This document shows, piece by piece, positions 1 to 8,647 of a stretch of DNA of 20,255 nt. Under the pieces are notes generated by a model. It was not told where the DNA came from. It did not search any database and was given only the letters and a program-made list of their open reading frames with translations. Location of the stretch: the IMG/VR virus record IMGVR_UViG_3300037114_000181, positions 1 through 20,255 of that record, one strand, 5' to 3'. Both the position numbers and the translations under genes were made by a program. The DNA is from a virus. Numbering within the stretch: position 1 is the first letter of the stretch; each line of letters opens with the position of its first letter.

Positions 1-1
1 A

Positions 2-3000
2 AACGCCCTGGGAGAAGCTCTCGCCGGCGCAGATAGCGTCCGTGGAGCAGTGGGCGGAGAAGACGAAGGGCGACCTGCGGCCGGCGAGACTGGATCAGCC
101 GACGCAAGCACCGCCTCCGATGTCCTAACTCTCTACCAGTCTGCGAAGCGCAAGGCTTTACAGGAGGAGCCCGGGCCGCTTCTGCCGGGTATGGAAGACT
201 CGCCCGCCGGCCGCGAACAAGCCAACGCCGACATGCAGCGCGAGGCGATGGAAGCCCGGCTGCGCTCTCCCAAGGGCGACATCGGCCGAGCTGCCGGCGC
301 GCGCGGCTGGTTTCGAGTACTCCCCGATGGATCCTACGAAATCGGCACAGGCGAGAATCCCACTCTCTTTCAATCGGGCGATGGCACGCGCGGCTGGTTT
401 CGAGTACTCCCCGATGGATCCTACGAAATCGGCAAGACCAAGTTTGGCGACCTGAGCACTTTTGTACACGAGCCGGCGCACGCCTATCTGAAGATACTCG
501 GCTACCTGGTGCGGCGCGGCGGGGCCAGCGACGCCCTGCGCAGCGACTACGAAAAGGTGCTGGAATTCCTGGGCGTTCCAGCCGGGCGCGGCAACCTCGA
601 TATCGAGTTCACCCGCGAGCAGCAGGAGACTTGGGCGCGCGCCAATGAGCAGTACCTGCGCGAAGGCAAAGCGCCGAGCCCTGGCCTGGAAGACGCATTC
701 CAGCGCTTCGCGATATGGATGGGATCCGTCTACAAGAAAGCGTCCGACCTGGGCGTCACCCTCTCCGACGACATCCGCGGTGTGTTCGATCGGCTGTATG
801 CGGCCGAGGATGGCGTCAACAAGGCGGAGCGCGACGCCGGGCCGAAGCTCTTTACCTCGCCCGAGGAGGCAGGTTGGACTCAAGACCAGTTCAAGAAATA
901 CGCCGACGACAACAATATGACCGCGGAGCAGGCGAAGTCCGACCTGCTGGGCCGGCTAAACGAAGCCGCGGTGCAGGCGAGATCTGAAGCCTGGCGCAAC
1001 GAAGAGCAGAATGTGCGCACGGCGGTCACCGCCGAGGTCGACCAGCGGCCGGAGTACTCCGCGATCAGGTCCCTCCGGAAAGGCCAGTTGGACGACGGCA
1101 CCGAGATCGCCATGAGTAAGGACGAGCTGGTAAAGCAGTTCGGCGAGGACCGCGTCGCGAGCCTGCAGAAACAGCATCCCGGGCTCTATCGGAACGACGG
1201 CGGCGAGGAGCCGGAGATTGTGGCCGAAGTGTTTGGCTACAAATCGGCCGCGGACATGATGAACGCGCTCGAGCTGGCGCCGCGGCGCTCGGCAGCGATC
1301 GACACCGCGACCCGCGATTACATGACCGCCAAGCATGGCGACATCCGCTACGATGGCACACTCGACGACCAGGCGCGGATCGCGCTCGAGAATGACAAGC
1401 GGGCCGACTCACTCTACACCGAGCTGAAGGCGCTGAAGCAAAAGGTCGCGGACGCCCAAGGCAACCAGCAGGCGATGCGCTCGATTGAGGTCGCGCCCAT
1501 CGACAGCTACCGGGAAGCCGCGCAGCAGATGGTCGAAAAGAAAGCTGTGGCCGACCTGCAGCCGACGCGCTATCTCGACGCCAGCCGGAAGTACTCGCGC
1601 GAGGCCTTCGACGCGCTGCGCTCGGGTGATGCGCAGGCCGCAGCCAACGCGAAGCACAAAGAGCTGATGAATCACTTCCTATTCCGCGAGGGCACCAAGG
1701 CCAAGGAATACGTTGGCAAGTTCGAAGCGTACGCGAAGCGGGTGCAGAAGCCGGCCGCGCAAGGGCAGCTCGGTCTCGCCGGCAGCGACTACCAGGACCA
1801 GTTCAACCGGATCCTCGGGCGCTACGGCCTCGCGCCGATGCCGGGCCCGGCGGATAGAACACTGGCCGAGTGGGCCGCGGACCAGTACGACCAGGGCAAA
1901 GAGCCGGCAATCGATCCGGCCATCCTGAACGAGTCGCGCACCGTCAACTACCGCAACGCGCCGGTGTCGGAGATCCGCCAGGTGCACGACGCGCTGGTCA
2001 ACGTCCGCAAGCTGGCCTCGCTCGAGTTGGGCATGACGGTGAACGGCCAGCGTATCGAGTTCCGTTCCGCGATCGCGAACATGGACGCCCAGGCGCACGC
2101 GTCTTTACCCACAAAGCCGACCAGGGTGATTGAAAGGAACGCCTCGCTGGGGGAGAAGATCTCCGACTACACCCAGCGCGGCGACGCGCTGCTGATGCGC
2201 ACCGAGCGCCTGATCGAGTGGATGGACGGCGGCAAAACCGGCCCCTGGCATGACAACCTCTGGAACCTGGCCGCGGATTCCCAGGGCAACGAGTATGCGC
2301 TGCAGGAGAAAGTAACGAAACAGCTGGGCGACGCGCTCGAGAATATGCCGAAGGACCAGCGCGCCAAGATGAATGAGAAAGTCACGGTGGCCGGAGTTCC
2401 CAACGGACCGGGCGGAATAGAAACCCGGCATGACCTGGTCTCGATTGCGATGAACATGGGCAACGATGGCAACCTGGACCGCCTGCAGAAGACGTTCGCC
2501 GCGCACGGCTGGGAACCGTATGCGATCGAGAATATCAAGGGAATGCTCACGGCGAGCGAGTGGAAGTTTGTGCAGGATAGCTGGGACTCGCTGAAGCCGC
2601 TGGGGCTGGCGCAGTCGGAGCTCGAGCGCCGGCTGACCGGGCTGCCTCCGGTGATGGTGAAGCCCACGCCGCTCGAGTTCAAATCGATCGACGGCGTGGA
2701 GATGCACCTGGCCGGCGGCTACTACCCGGTGATGATGGACCCCAAATTCTCAGCCCGCGGAGCGCAGCAGGACGTGGGAACGACGGCGCAGAACCTGATG
2801 GAAGCCGGCTACGGCCGCGCCGCCACCTCGCGCGGCAACATGAAGCAGCGCACCGGCTACGGCGGACCCATGCAGCTCGACTACGAGCAGGTGCTGACCC
2901 AGCACACGGCCAAGGTCATCAAAGACATCACCCACCGCGAATTCATGCTGGCAGCGAACAAGCTGCTGCTGGATCCGCAGATCCGGCAGACCATGCGCGA

Positions 3001-4141
3001 GACGCTGGGGCAGGGCTACGAAGAGAAGATGATGCCATGGCTGCGCACCATCATCAACGATCGCAACGGCAGCGCAGTGCAGGGCCTCGGCGACTTTTCA
3101 AAGATGGTCCGATCGCTGCGCACCAACCTGACCCTCGCGACGCTGTCCTATAAAGTCTCGACGTCGCTGCTGCAGTGGACGCACGCGCCGCGGATGCTGC
3201 TGTCGACCAACCCAGGATCCTACGCGCAGGCGATGGTCGACTTCCTGGCACACCCGTCCGACATGAGCCAACAGATCAAAGACCTGTCGCCGAATGAGAT
3301 GGCGTTCCGCGGCGAGAATCTCGTCCGCGACATCCGCGCAACTCTGCGGGGCCAGCCGGGGATCCAGCGCAGCGTGGCGCGGGTGGGCAACGTCTCGATC
3401 AAATACACCGACCAGCTGCTGAGCTTCCCGCTGTGGCTCTCGGTCTACCGCGACGGCCTGAAGGAACACGCGGCCCTGACCGAGGATCGCGCACAGAACC
3501 TGGCTATGCATGCGGCCGACTCTGCGGTGCGCCTGGGGCTGGGATCCGCGGCGCCGAAGGACCTGCCTCCGATCATGCGCAATAGCGATCTCTCGAAGCT
3601 GCTGACGATGTTCTACAGCTTCCACAACGGGATCTACGGCCAGGTGCGCGACATCGGCCACCAGTTCAACCAGAACGGCGGCGCCGGCAGCATCAGTGCA
3701 GTCGGCAAACTGAGCTACGGCCTGGCGCTCTCGGTGCTGGTGCCGTCGCTGATGGGTGGAATGGTCTCGGGCAACGGGCCGAAGGATGGCGAGAACAAAG
3801 GCCTGTGGGCGGCCAAGCGGGCGCTGCTGTTCGGCGCCGACACGGTGCCAGTGGTGCGCGATGCGGCCTCGGCGCTCGACAGCGATGGCGAAGTGAAGAA
3901 TCCGCTGATGAACGTGCTGATCAAGGGCACCAAGGCGACCCAGGAAGCGATGAGCGACTCGGGCGACAAGGATTGGAACGGGATCGGGCTCAACTATCTC
4001 GAGGTGGGCGGAGATGTCGCAGGCGTGCCGGGAACGACCCAGGCGATAAAGCCGTTGCGCTACATGAACCAGGTGCAGCGGGGCAACGTCGAAAACCCGA
4101 ACGTGTGGGATGCGGTGGCGGGATCAGGCGCGCACCGCTAG
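2..4141 (+). CDS. Large phage virion / polyvalent-type protein with HExxH metallopeptidase site (5' partial)
   Basis: The reading frame is open from base 2, so the true start lies left of the window; the GTG at 50 is only the first possible start inside it. Counting from that GTG, a WFRVLPDGSYEIG motif occurs twice and leads into DLSTFVHEPAHAYLKIL, with H140, E141 and H144 forming an HExxH zinc-metallopeptidase site. This arrangement is typical of the MPTase-type domain in phage polyvalent and internal virion proteins. The middle is mainly helical and charged. A GGYYPVMMDP motif lies near residue 890, and the C-terminal third resembles the LPD38-type region of large podovirus proteins, with a hydrophobic stretch around residues 1221-1242. 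In related phages such proteins travel in the capsid and enter the cell with the DNA; that role is inferred here. The stop codon overlaps that of the convergent gene 4138-4476. Confidence 0.85.
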   Translation, partial: NALGEALAGADSVRGAVGGEDEGRPAAGETGSADASTASDVLTLYQSAKRKALQEEPGPLLPGMEDSPAGREQANADMQREAMEARLRSPKGDIGRAAGARGWFRVLPDGSYEIGTGENPTLFQSGDGTRGWFRVLPDGSYEIGKTKFGDLSTFVHEPAHAYLKILGYLVRRGGASDALRSDYEKVLEFLGVPAGRGNLDIEFTREQQETWARANEQYLREGKAPSPGLEDAFQRFAIWMGSVYKKASDLGVTLSDDIRGVFDRLYAAEDGVNKAERDAGPKLFTSPEEAGWTQDQFKKYADDNNMTAEQAKSDLLGRLNEAAVQARSEAWRNEEQNVRTAVTAEVDQRPEYSAIRSLRKGQLDDGTEIAMSKDELVKQFGEDRVASLQKQHPGLYRNDGGEEPEIVAEVFGYKSAADMMNALELAPRRSAAIDTATRDYMTAKHGDIRYDGTLDDQARIALENDKRADSLYTELKALKQKVADAQGNQQAMRSIEVAPIDSYREAAQQMVEKKAVADLQPTRYLDASRKYSREAFDALRSGDAQAAANAKHKELMNHFLFREGTKAKEYVGKFEAYAKRVQKPAAQGQLGLAGSDYQDQFNRILGRYGLAPMPGPADRTLAEWAADQYDQGKEPAIDPAILNESRTVNYRNAPVSEIRQVHDALVNVRKLASLELGMTVNGQRIEFRSAIANMDAQAHASLPTKPTRVIERNASLGEKISDYTQRGDALLMRTERLIEWMDGGKTGPWHDNLWNLAADSQGNEYALQEKVTKQLGDALENMPKDQRAKMNEKVTVAGVPNGPGGIETRHDLVSIAMNMGNDGNLDRLQKTFAAHGWEPYAIENIKGMLTASEWKFVQDSWDSLKPLGLAQSELERRLTGLPPVMVKPTPLEFKSIDGVEMHLAGGYYPVMMDPKFSARGAQQDVGTTAQNLMEAGYGRAATSRGNMKQRTGYGGPMQLDYEQVLTQHTAKVIKDITHREFMLAANKLLLDPQIRQTMRETLGQGYEEKMMPWLRTIINDRNGSAVQGLGDFSKMVRSLRTNLTLATLSYKVSTSLLQWTHAPRMLLSTNPGSYAQAMVDFLAHPSDMSQQIKDLSPNEMAFRGENLVRDIRATLRGQPGIQRSVARVGNVSIKYTDQLLSFPLWLSVYRDGLKEHAALTEDRAQNLAMHAADSAVRLGLGSAAPKDLPPIMRNSDLSKLLTMFYSFHNGIYGQVRDIGHQFNQNGGAGSISAVGKLSYGLALSVLVPSLMGGMVSGNGPKDGENKGLWAAKRALLFGADTVPVVRDAASALDSDGEVKNPLMNVLIKGTKATQEAMSDSGDKDWNGIGLNYLEVGGDVAGVPGTTQAIKPLRYMNQVQRGNVENPNVWDAVAGSGAHR
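300..434 (+). repeat. Exact 48-bp direct repeat inside the large virion gene
   Basis: Bases 300-347 are repeated without mismatch at 387-434. The offset is 87 bp, which keeps the reading frame. Each copy encodes RGWFRVLPDGSYEIG just upstream of the HExxH site. Perfect identity including synonymous positions points to a recent tandem duplication of a 29-codon unit. Confidence 0.95.
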
Positions 4142-4476
4142 AACTTGTTCCACAAGGGCGCTAAGACGAGGCCCAACCCATAGGCTGCTGCGGTGATGAC
4201 AACGGCAGCGGCGAGGGCTCCAGGTCCATTGAGGAAGAACTGCTTGAGTTTCTCGAGGTTTCCCAGATACTCTGCTCCGGCTCCGCATCGCATCACGTGT
4301 TCTGCGCAGGGGCGGCACATCGCATAGGTGCTCCCGTCGCGAGGGTGGAAGACCTGCTTGGTTGCTCGCGCTCCACAACGAACATAGTGCCCGGGGTACC
4401 CGGAGATGGGCTGCTCACAGGTCGGCGAGGGCGACGGAACGCGCCCCAGAGCCCCAATTTGTTTTTCATCTGGCAT
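4138..4476 (-). CDS. Small zinc-ribbon membrane protein, antisense to the late genes
   Basis: The ATG at 4476 gives 112 residues and has a GGAAGAGGG Shine-Dalgarno-like run upstream; an in-frame TTG at 4503 would add nine residues. Cysteines at 20, 34, 54 and 57 (CxxC in the second pair, with a further Cys64) suggest a zinc ribbon. Residues about 86-108 form one hydrophobic segment, so the protein is probably membrane-anchored at its C-terminus. No homologue is recognised. It runs against every neighbour, converges on the large virion gene with overlapping stops (CTAG), and diverges from the tail-fibre gene. This is the arrangement of a moron-type accessory gene. The function is unknown. Confidence 0.6.
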   Translation of the reverse strand: MPDEKQIGALGRVPSPSPTCEQPISGYPGHYVRCGARATKQVFHPRDGSTYAMCRPCAEHVMRCGAGAEYLGNLEKLKQFFLNGPGALAAAVVITAAAYGLGLVLAPLWNKF

Positions 4477-4520
4477 CGCGGCACCCTCTTCCCGGTGGGC
4501 CAATCCTACGCCCGCGCTCG

Positions 4521-4553
4521 ATACCCGTAACAGGTTTATTTCGCTCTAGCCTC
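4521..4553 (+). promoter_or_regulatory. Bipartite 33-bp element, copy 1 (before tail fibre)
   Basis: The left half is ATACCCGTAAC followed by AGG, and the right half is TCGCTCTAGCCTC. The halves are separated by a variable block. The same layout recurs at 8324 and 11104 with identical spacing. GTAAC and TAGCCTC are 15 bp apart, which would suit a bipartite promoter. This copy lies in the divergent gap between 4476 and 4572, 18 bp before the tail-fibre ATG, with a GAGG ribosome-binding site in between. Confidence 0.6.
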
Positions 4554-4571
4554 AAATCGAGGTCCTCCCGC

Positions 4572-5219
4572 ATGACGATCAGCTCGACCACACGGATTGC
4601 GGGACCGTTCACCGGCAACGGGGTGGCGTACCTCTTCCCCTTCGCATTCAAGGTATTCGCGGCCGGGGACCTGTTTGTTGCCTCTGCGCTGATCTCAACC
4701 GGAGTACAGACCGATCTGGTGCTGGGCACCGACTACACGGTCGCGCTGAACGCCAACCAGGACGCAAACCCCGGCGGCACGGTGATCCTGACCGCGGGGC
4801 CGCTGGCTGTGGGGTATCGCCTGACCGTCACCTCCGACCTCCAGAACCTGCAGCCGACCGAGTTCATCAACCAGGGCGGCTTCTACCCGGAAGTTCTGAC
4901 TGCCTCGCTCGACCGCGCCACAATCCAGATCCAGCAGCTGCAGGACAGCGTGGACCTGTCGCTGCAGTTCCCCATCACCGATCCGGCCACAAACAACATC
5001 CTGCCCTCGGCTGAAGAGCGCGCTGGGCTGATCTTGGGCTTCGATGTGGACGGAGCGCCGATCGCAGTTGCCCCGCTCCCGGGACCGGCGGGGCCCCCGG
5101 GAACGATCGCGGCGGCCATGTCGATCACCATCATCGATTCCGCCGTCACTGGCCCGAATGTTGGCCAGCAGTACACCCTGACCATCCTCGACGGCACCCC
5201 GACCTGGACCCCAATTTAG
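4572..5219 (+). CDS. Tail fibre protein with T7-type N-terminal domain
   Basis: The ATG at 4572 is preceded by GAGG nine bases upstream; the frame is open further upstream but that part is not coding-like. The 215-residue product opens with MTISSTTRIAGPFTGNGVAY, then LFPFAFKVFAAGDLFV, LGTDYTVALNANQDANPGG and a helical SLDRATIQIQQLQDSVD segment. This is the order seen in the virion-attachment domain of T7 gp17-like tail fibres. After about residue 150 it has only a short collagen-like GPAGPPG stretch and a small C-terminal region, so it may be an adaptor carrying a separate receptor-binding protein. The spike-like gene begins 12 bp downstream and fits that role. Expression is probably driven from the element at 4521. 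Confidence 0.85.
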   Translation: MTISSTTRIAGPFTGNGVAYLFPFAFKVFAAGDLFVASALISTGVQTDLVLGTDYTVALNANQDANPGGTVILTAGPLAVGYRLTVTSDLQNLQPTEFINQGGFYPEVLTASLDRATIQIQQLQDSVDLSLQFPITDPATNNILPSAEERAGLILGFDVDGAPIAVAPLPGPAGPPGTIAAAMSITIIDSAVTGPNVGQQYTLTILDGTPTWTPI

Positions 5220-5231
5220 GAGACAAGCACT

Positions 5232-7487
5232 GTGAAGTTCTCTCGCGTATTGATGTTTGCGCTGCTGCTGCCGCTTGCGCTGAGCTGCGCGGCGCGCGCC
5301 CAGATCGTGCGCCCCACTACTCAGACGCTTGCGAGCGCCGGCGCCTACTCGGCAGGAACCACCTATGCAATCGGCAACGTAGTCTCGTCCAGCGGCAGCT
5401 CCTACGTGTCGCTGATCGTGAACAATCACGGCAACACGCCCGCGTCCAGCCCGTCCGATTGGGCGTCGTTCGGGGGCGGCGGAGCCAGCGCGCTTGCGCT
5501 GATTCCGGCGGAGATTTATGGAGCCAACGGCAACTCGACGGGAGTCACCGGCAACGGGTTCGACAACACGACGGCGCTGACGAGCTGCATCAGCGCGCTG
5601 TCGGGCACCTACATCGGCTGCCTGCTGCAGGCCGAAACCTACCGCACCACAGGCACGCTGACACTGAGTGGAAACAGCACAGGCATCGTCGGCACGTCTG
5701 CCGGGCAGGCCTCACCCGTCGCGCCCAGCGGCTATGCCGGGCCCACGTCGACCATCATGATCGACAGCCCGACGGCGACGGGCCTCCAGGTCAACGGCGT
5801 CTGGAATGTACTGCAGAGTTTCAATGTCATCCGGCCGGTCCTGCCGACGGGGAGCGCTGCGGGCATCGCCTTTGGTCCTTTGGCCGGCGGCGAAATTGCA
5901 AACCGCCTGAATGTCTCGGACAACATCTACGGCTTCTACTTCCCGCAGGGTGGATCGAGCGCCGACGGCATTGGGATGTTTGCGAACCTGCAGGCCATCA
6001 ACGGGCAGAACCCGCATGTGACCGGCTATGGGAGCACCCGAACCTACGGCTTCTACCTTGGATCCGACCTCACCCACTCGTTCGCAAGCATCCTGTTTTC
6101 CAACATAGGGGTCTCCGATGTGACTGCCGACGGCAACGAGATCGGCTTTGAGCTAATCGGGGCGCAGAGCAACGACGTGGACGTGATCGGATACGGGATC
6201 GCCTCGAATGGGCTCTATGGCATCGATGTGAACTGCACCAGCCTGACAGGGTGCTATGACGATCACTTTTCGCAACTGACCATCCAGGGAACGGGTACGA
6301 GCTCCGGCTGCATTCACGTCTCGGAGCAGGCAACGGCTTTCAGCACGTCCCAGCTTGAGTTTGATCATGGCTGGTGCGGCGTGACCGGCGCGACCTTCGA
6401 CGTAGAGAATAGCCAGGCGGTCACCTTCGATGATTTCCAGGTGTACGGCGCAGGCCTGGGCGTCCCGGGGCCTCCTTCGACTGTCGTCAATTCCAACAGG
6501 ATCGCTTTTCGGCACATCAACTTCACCGGATCACCGCAGGTGAATATCACAGGCACGACGGCGTCAATTTTCAGCGAGAACATGGGCCAAGGTTCTAATC
6601 CCATGTCCCCGTGTCTGTTCTGCTTTATCGGCTCTTCAAACAACGCGGTGAATGGCAACGTAGGCTACGCGCCGACGGGCCATGGCCTTGCTTCAGTCGC
6701 CAGCTTCGACAGCGCAAGTAACAGCAACGCCGCATGCGGCAACAATATCGCGGGGCCAGGTACCATCGGCTCAATTCTTTCTGACGCCGGAAGCGGCAAC
6801 GGCTGCCAGAGCGTTGCGCCACCGACCAGCCCGCTAGAGGCGTGGCTATCGCAGGATGGCACATTGCCGTTGCAGAACACTGGAACGGATTCCACCAACA
6901 CCGCGACCGGCAGCGGGGTGACCTTCGCATCCTCAAGCGGATTCACCAACCCGGTCGCAACCTATAGCGGCAGCGGCGGCGCTACGGCTGCGAGCGACGC
7001 CCTAACTAATTTCGACGGGACCCACGGCTTCACAGTCTCTGCGTGGATCAATCCAACCGCGGTCACCGGGGTGCAGGAAGTCGTCGCAGACACAGACGCA
7101 ACGACCTTCACCGGCTGGCAGCTGCAGCTGAACGGCTACCAGGTCCAATTCGGCGTGATCGCAAACGCGGGAACCAGCAATGGCGCCTACGCGCAGACGA
7201 TCGGAGCTACCCGAATCACTGCAGGCGCTTTGAATCACGTCTGCGGGCAGTATGACGGCTCAGGCACTGTTGCCGGCGTGAAGATATACATCAATGGCGT
7301 GCTCCAAACTAGCGGCGTACTGATGAGCACACTCAGCGGTTCTGCAGCCAGCGGCAACCCGGTTTCGCTGGGGTTTCAAGGATCGGGCGGCAGCAACTTT
7401 ACCGGAGCGATGGGGAACGTCGAAGTTTTCACTTCGCTCGTATCCTGCCCAGCGCTCTACGGAAAGGGACCAAATGTCGTTTACTAA
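5232..7487 (+). CDS. Tail-spike-like protein with signal peptide, beta-helix region and C-terminal LamG-type domain
   Basis: The GTG start has AGGAGA upstream. The first 23 residues form a convincing Sec signal peptide: a basic N-terminus (MKFSR), a hydrophobic core and an ARA|Q cleavage site. Residues about 37-80 resemble a small carbohydrate-binding module (YSAGTTYAIGNVVSS ... DWASFG). From about residue 95 a Gly/Ser/Asn-rich repetitive region starting IYGANGNSTG has the character of a right-handed parallel beta-helix, as in tail spikes with pectate-lyase-like folds. Residues about 534-745 look like a concanavalin A/LamG-type jelly roll (FTVSAWINP, VKIYINGVLQ). The total length is 751 residues. 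Its position after the tail-fibre gene supports host-surface binding or glycan processing. A signal peptide is unusual for a phage spike, so a secreted prophage-encoded surface protein is the alternative. Confidence 0.75.
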   Translation: MKFSRVLMFALLLPLALSCAARAQIVRPTTQTLASAGAYSAGTTYAIGNVVSSSGSSYVSLIVNNHGNTPASSPSDWASFGGGGASALALIPAEIYGANGNSTGVTGNGFDNTTALTSCISALSGTYIGCLLQAETYRTTGTLTLSGNSTGIVGTSAGQASPVAPSGYAGPTSTIMIDSPTATGLQVNGVWNVLQSFNVIRPVLPTGSAAGIAFGPLAGGEIANRLNVSDNIYGFYFPQGGSSADGIGMFANLQAINGQNPHVTGYGSTRTYGFYLGSDLTHSFASILFSNIGVSDVTADGNEIGFELIGAQSNDVDVIGYGIASNGLYGIDVNCTSLTGCYDDHFSQLTIQGTGTSSGCIHVSEQATAFSTSQLEFDHGWCGVTGATFDVENSQAVTFDDFQVYGAGLGVPGPPSTVVNSNRIAFRHINFTGSPQVNITGTTASIFSENMGQGSNPMSPCLFCFIGSSNNAVNGNVGYAPTGHGLASVASFDSASNSNAACGNNIAGPGTIGSILSDAGSGNGCQSVAPPTSPLEAWLSQDGTLPLQNTGTDSTNTATGSGVTFASSSGFTNPVATYSGSGGATAASDALTNFDGTHGFTVSAWINPTAVTGVQEVVADTDATTFTGWQLQLNGYQVQFGVIANAGTSNGAYAQTIGATRITAGALNHVCGQYDGSGTVAGVKIYINGVLQTSGVLMSTLSGSAASGNPVSLGFQGSGGSNFTGAMGNVEVFTSLVSCPALYGKGPNVVY

Positions 7488-7884
7488 GATCGCCGCGCTA
7501 TGCCTGGTCACTCTGACTATGGCAGTCACCGGCTGCACCAGCTTCGAGCGCAGCACCTTTGAGAAGCTGGCGGCGTCGCAGGCAGTCGTGAACGCGGCGC
7601 AGCTTGACTACGAAGGCGGCGCCATCCCGAAGACCCAGGCGGCCTATGTTGCGATCACCAGGGCGAAGGCGATGGCGCAGATCCCAGAGCAGGCGATGGT
7701 GACCTACGAGGGCACGAAGGACGCCGCCACACGAGAGAAGCAGCAAAGGATTGTGGCGAGCGCGCTGCCGCAGCTTCCGGCCATGATTGCGGCTGTCGAG
7801 GCGCTGGACCCGAATGCGGCGAAGGCTACGCCGCTGACTATCGTGCCTGTCCCAGCGCCCGCGCTGAGTCCACCTACGAACTAA
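7474..7884 (+). CDS. Small lipoprotein of unknown function
   Basis: The ATG overlaps the end of the spike gene by 14 bp and has AAGGGA upstream, so the two are probably co-translated. The 136-residue product has a lipoprotein signal peptide ending in the lipobox VTGC (Cys21). The mature part is helical, rich in Ala, Gln and Lys, and ends in a Pro-rich tail (PVPAPALSPPTN). No family is recognised. A proline-rich lipoprotein shortly before a lysis cassette could act as an outer-membrane spanin, but it is longer than most such proteins and lies 480 bp upstream of the inner-spanin candidate. That assignment is a guess. Confidence 0.75.
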   Translation: MSFTKIAALCLVTLTMAVTGCTSFERSTFEKLAASQAVVNAAQLDYEGGAIPKTQAAYVAITRAKAMAQIPEQAMVTYEGTKDAATREKQQRIVASALPQLPAMIAAVEALDPNAAKATPLTIVPVPAPALSPPTN

Positions 7885-7893
7885 AGGAGCACT

Positions 7894-8319
7894 GTGCGCA
7901 GAATCGTACTCGCCTGTTTCGTTCTTCTCGCTGCTGCCGCGATCCCGATCCGCGCTCAGACCGCGACAAGCTGCCCGGCGTTTGTGCCGGCGTCACAGTG
8001 GGACGGCATCGCCGGCGAGCCGATCGGCGGCCAGTTCAACGAGATCGCGACCGTCCCAGCCGGCACCGTTTACTCCCCTGACGGCGTGAATTGTTTCACC
8101 GCGACCGCCGCTACCGTGGTGAACACCATGAGCCAGCCGACGCTCTTTGTGTTGCGCACGACATTGCTGCAGGTGATCCCAATCACCTACGAACTGGCTC
8201 CCGCTTATGAGGTGTTCGGATACTCGTTTTATTTCAGCTACACCGACTATGTGCCGGTGCCGCCGGCGCCGGACGGAACCCCTTACACCGACTGGCTGGG
8301 TAACAGCTGGATCTCCTAG
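7894..8319 (+). CDS. Secreted protein of unknown function
   Basis: The GTG start is supported by AAAGGAG seven bases upstream, and the gene begins nine bases after the lipoprotein gene. The 141-residue product has a Sec signal peptide with a predicted IRA|Q cleavage after residue 21. The mature part is rich in aromatic residues and proline, with two cysteines (mature SCPAF and VNCF) that could form a disulfide. It looks like a compact beta protein. It is the third consecutive gene encoding an exported product. No family is recognised. Confidence 0.7.
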   Translation: MRRIVLACFVLLAAAAIPIRAQTATSCPAFVPASQWDGIAGEPIGGQFNEIATVPAGTVYSPDGVNCFTATAATVVNTMSQPTLFVLRTTLLQVIPITYELAPAYEVFGYSFYFSYTDYVPVPPAPDGTPYTDWLGNSWIS

Positions 8320-8323
8320 CCCA

Positions 8324-8356
8324 GTACCCGTAACGGGGCGATCTCGCCCTAGCCTC
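8324..8356 (+). promoter_or_regulatory. Bipartite 33-bp element, copy 2 (before lysis cassette)
   Basis: The left half is GTACCCGTAAC followed by GGG, and the right half is TCGCCCTAGCCTC. Length and internal spacing match the copies at 4521 and 11104. It starts five bases after the preceding stop codon and ends nine bases before the ATG at 8366, so it occupies almost the whole intergenic gap ahead of the lysis genes. Confidence 0.6.
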
Positions 8357-8365
8357 AAAAGTGAG

Positions 8366-8647
8366 ATGAATCACGTCCTCGAGGCGCCTAGCGACGCGAC
8401 CCACCCGCAACCAGGCTTCCGCATGCCCTACGCCATCGCCGCGCCCTTCGCCGCGCTGGCGATCGCCATCGGCACCTGGTGCTTTGGGCAGAGCGAGCGG
8501 TTGACCGCGGCCGAGACCGAGATCCGACACCTGGCCACATCCGACCAGGTCGCCGCGCAGACGCAGAAGCTGGACGATTTCCAACGCGAGTACGAGCGCG
8601 ACCGGATCAACGACCAGGTACGCGAGCAGAGGGTCGCTAAGCCATGA
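8366..8647 (+). CDS. Small membrane protein with coiled coil, inner-spanin-like
   Basis: The ATG at 8366 lies just after the conserved element; earlier in-frame starts would read through the previous gene and the element. The 93-residue product has one membrane segment (about residues 24-44, PYAIAAPFAALAIAIGTW) followed by a charged, heptad-like helix (ETEIRHLATSDQVAAQ, KLDDFQREYERDRIND). This topology, directly upstream of and overlapping (ATGA) the endolysin gene, fits an i-spanin or another lysis accessory protein. It carries no diagnostic motif, so the role rests on topology and position. Confidence 0.65.
   Translation: MNHVLEAPSDATHPQPGFRMPYAIAAPFAALAIAIGTWCFGQSERLTAAETEIRHLATSDQVAAQTQKLDDFQREYERDRINDQVREQRVAKP

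Noticed and set aside
158-883. Long minus-strand open frame opposite the virion gene, also 1409-1675, 2105-2707 and 3098-3661
   Set aside because: All lie opposite a well-supported protein, have composition typical of antisense GC-rich frames, and lack ribosome-binding sites.
4521-4553. Conserved element read as a terminator hairpin (CCCG-TTA-CGGG)
   Set aside because: The stem would be only four base pairs, one pair is broken in copy 1 (ACAGG), and no T-run follows on either strand.
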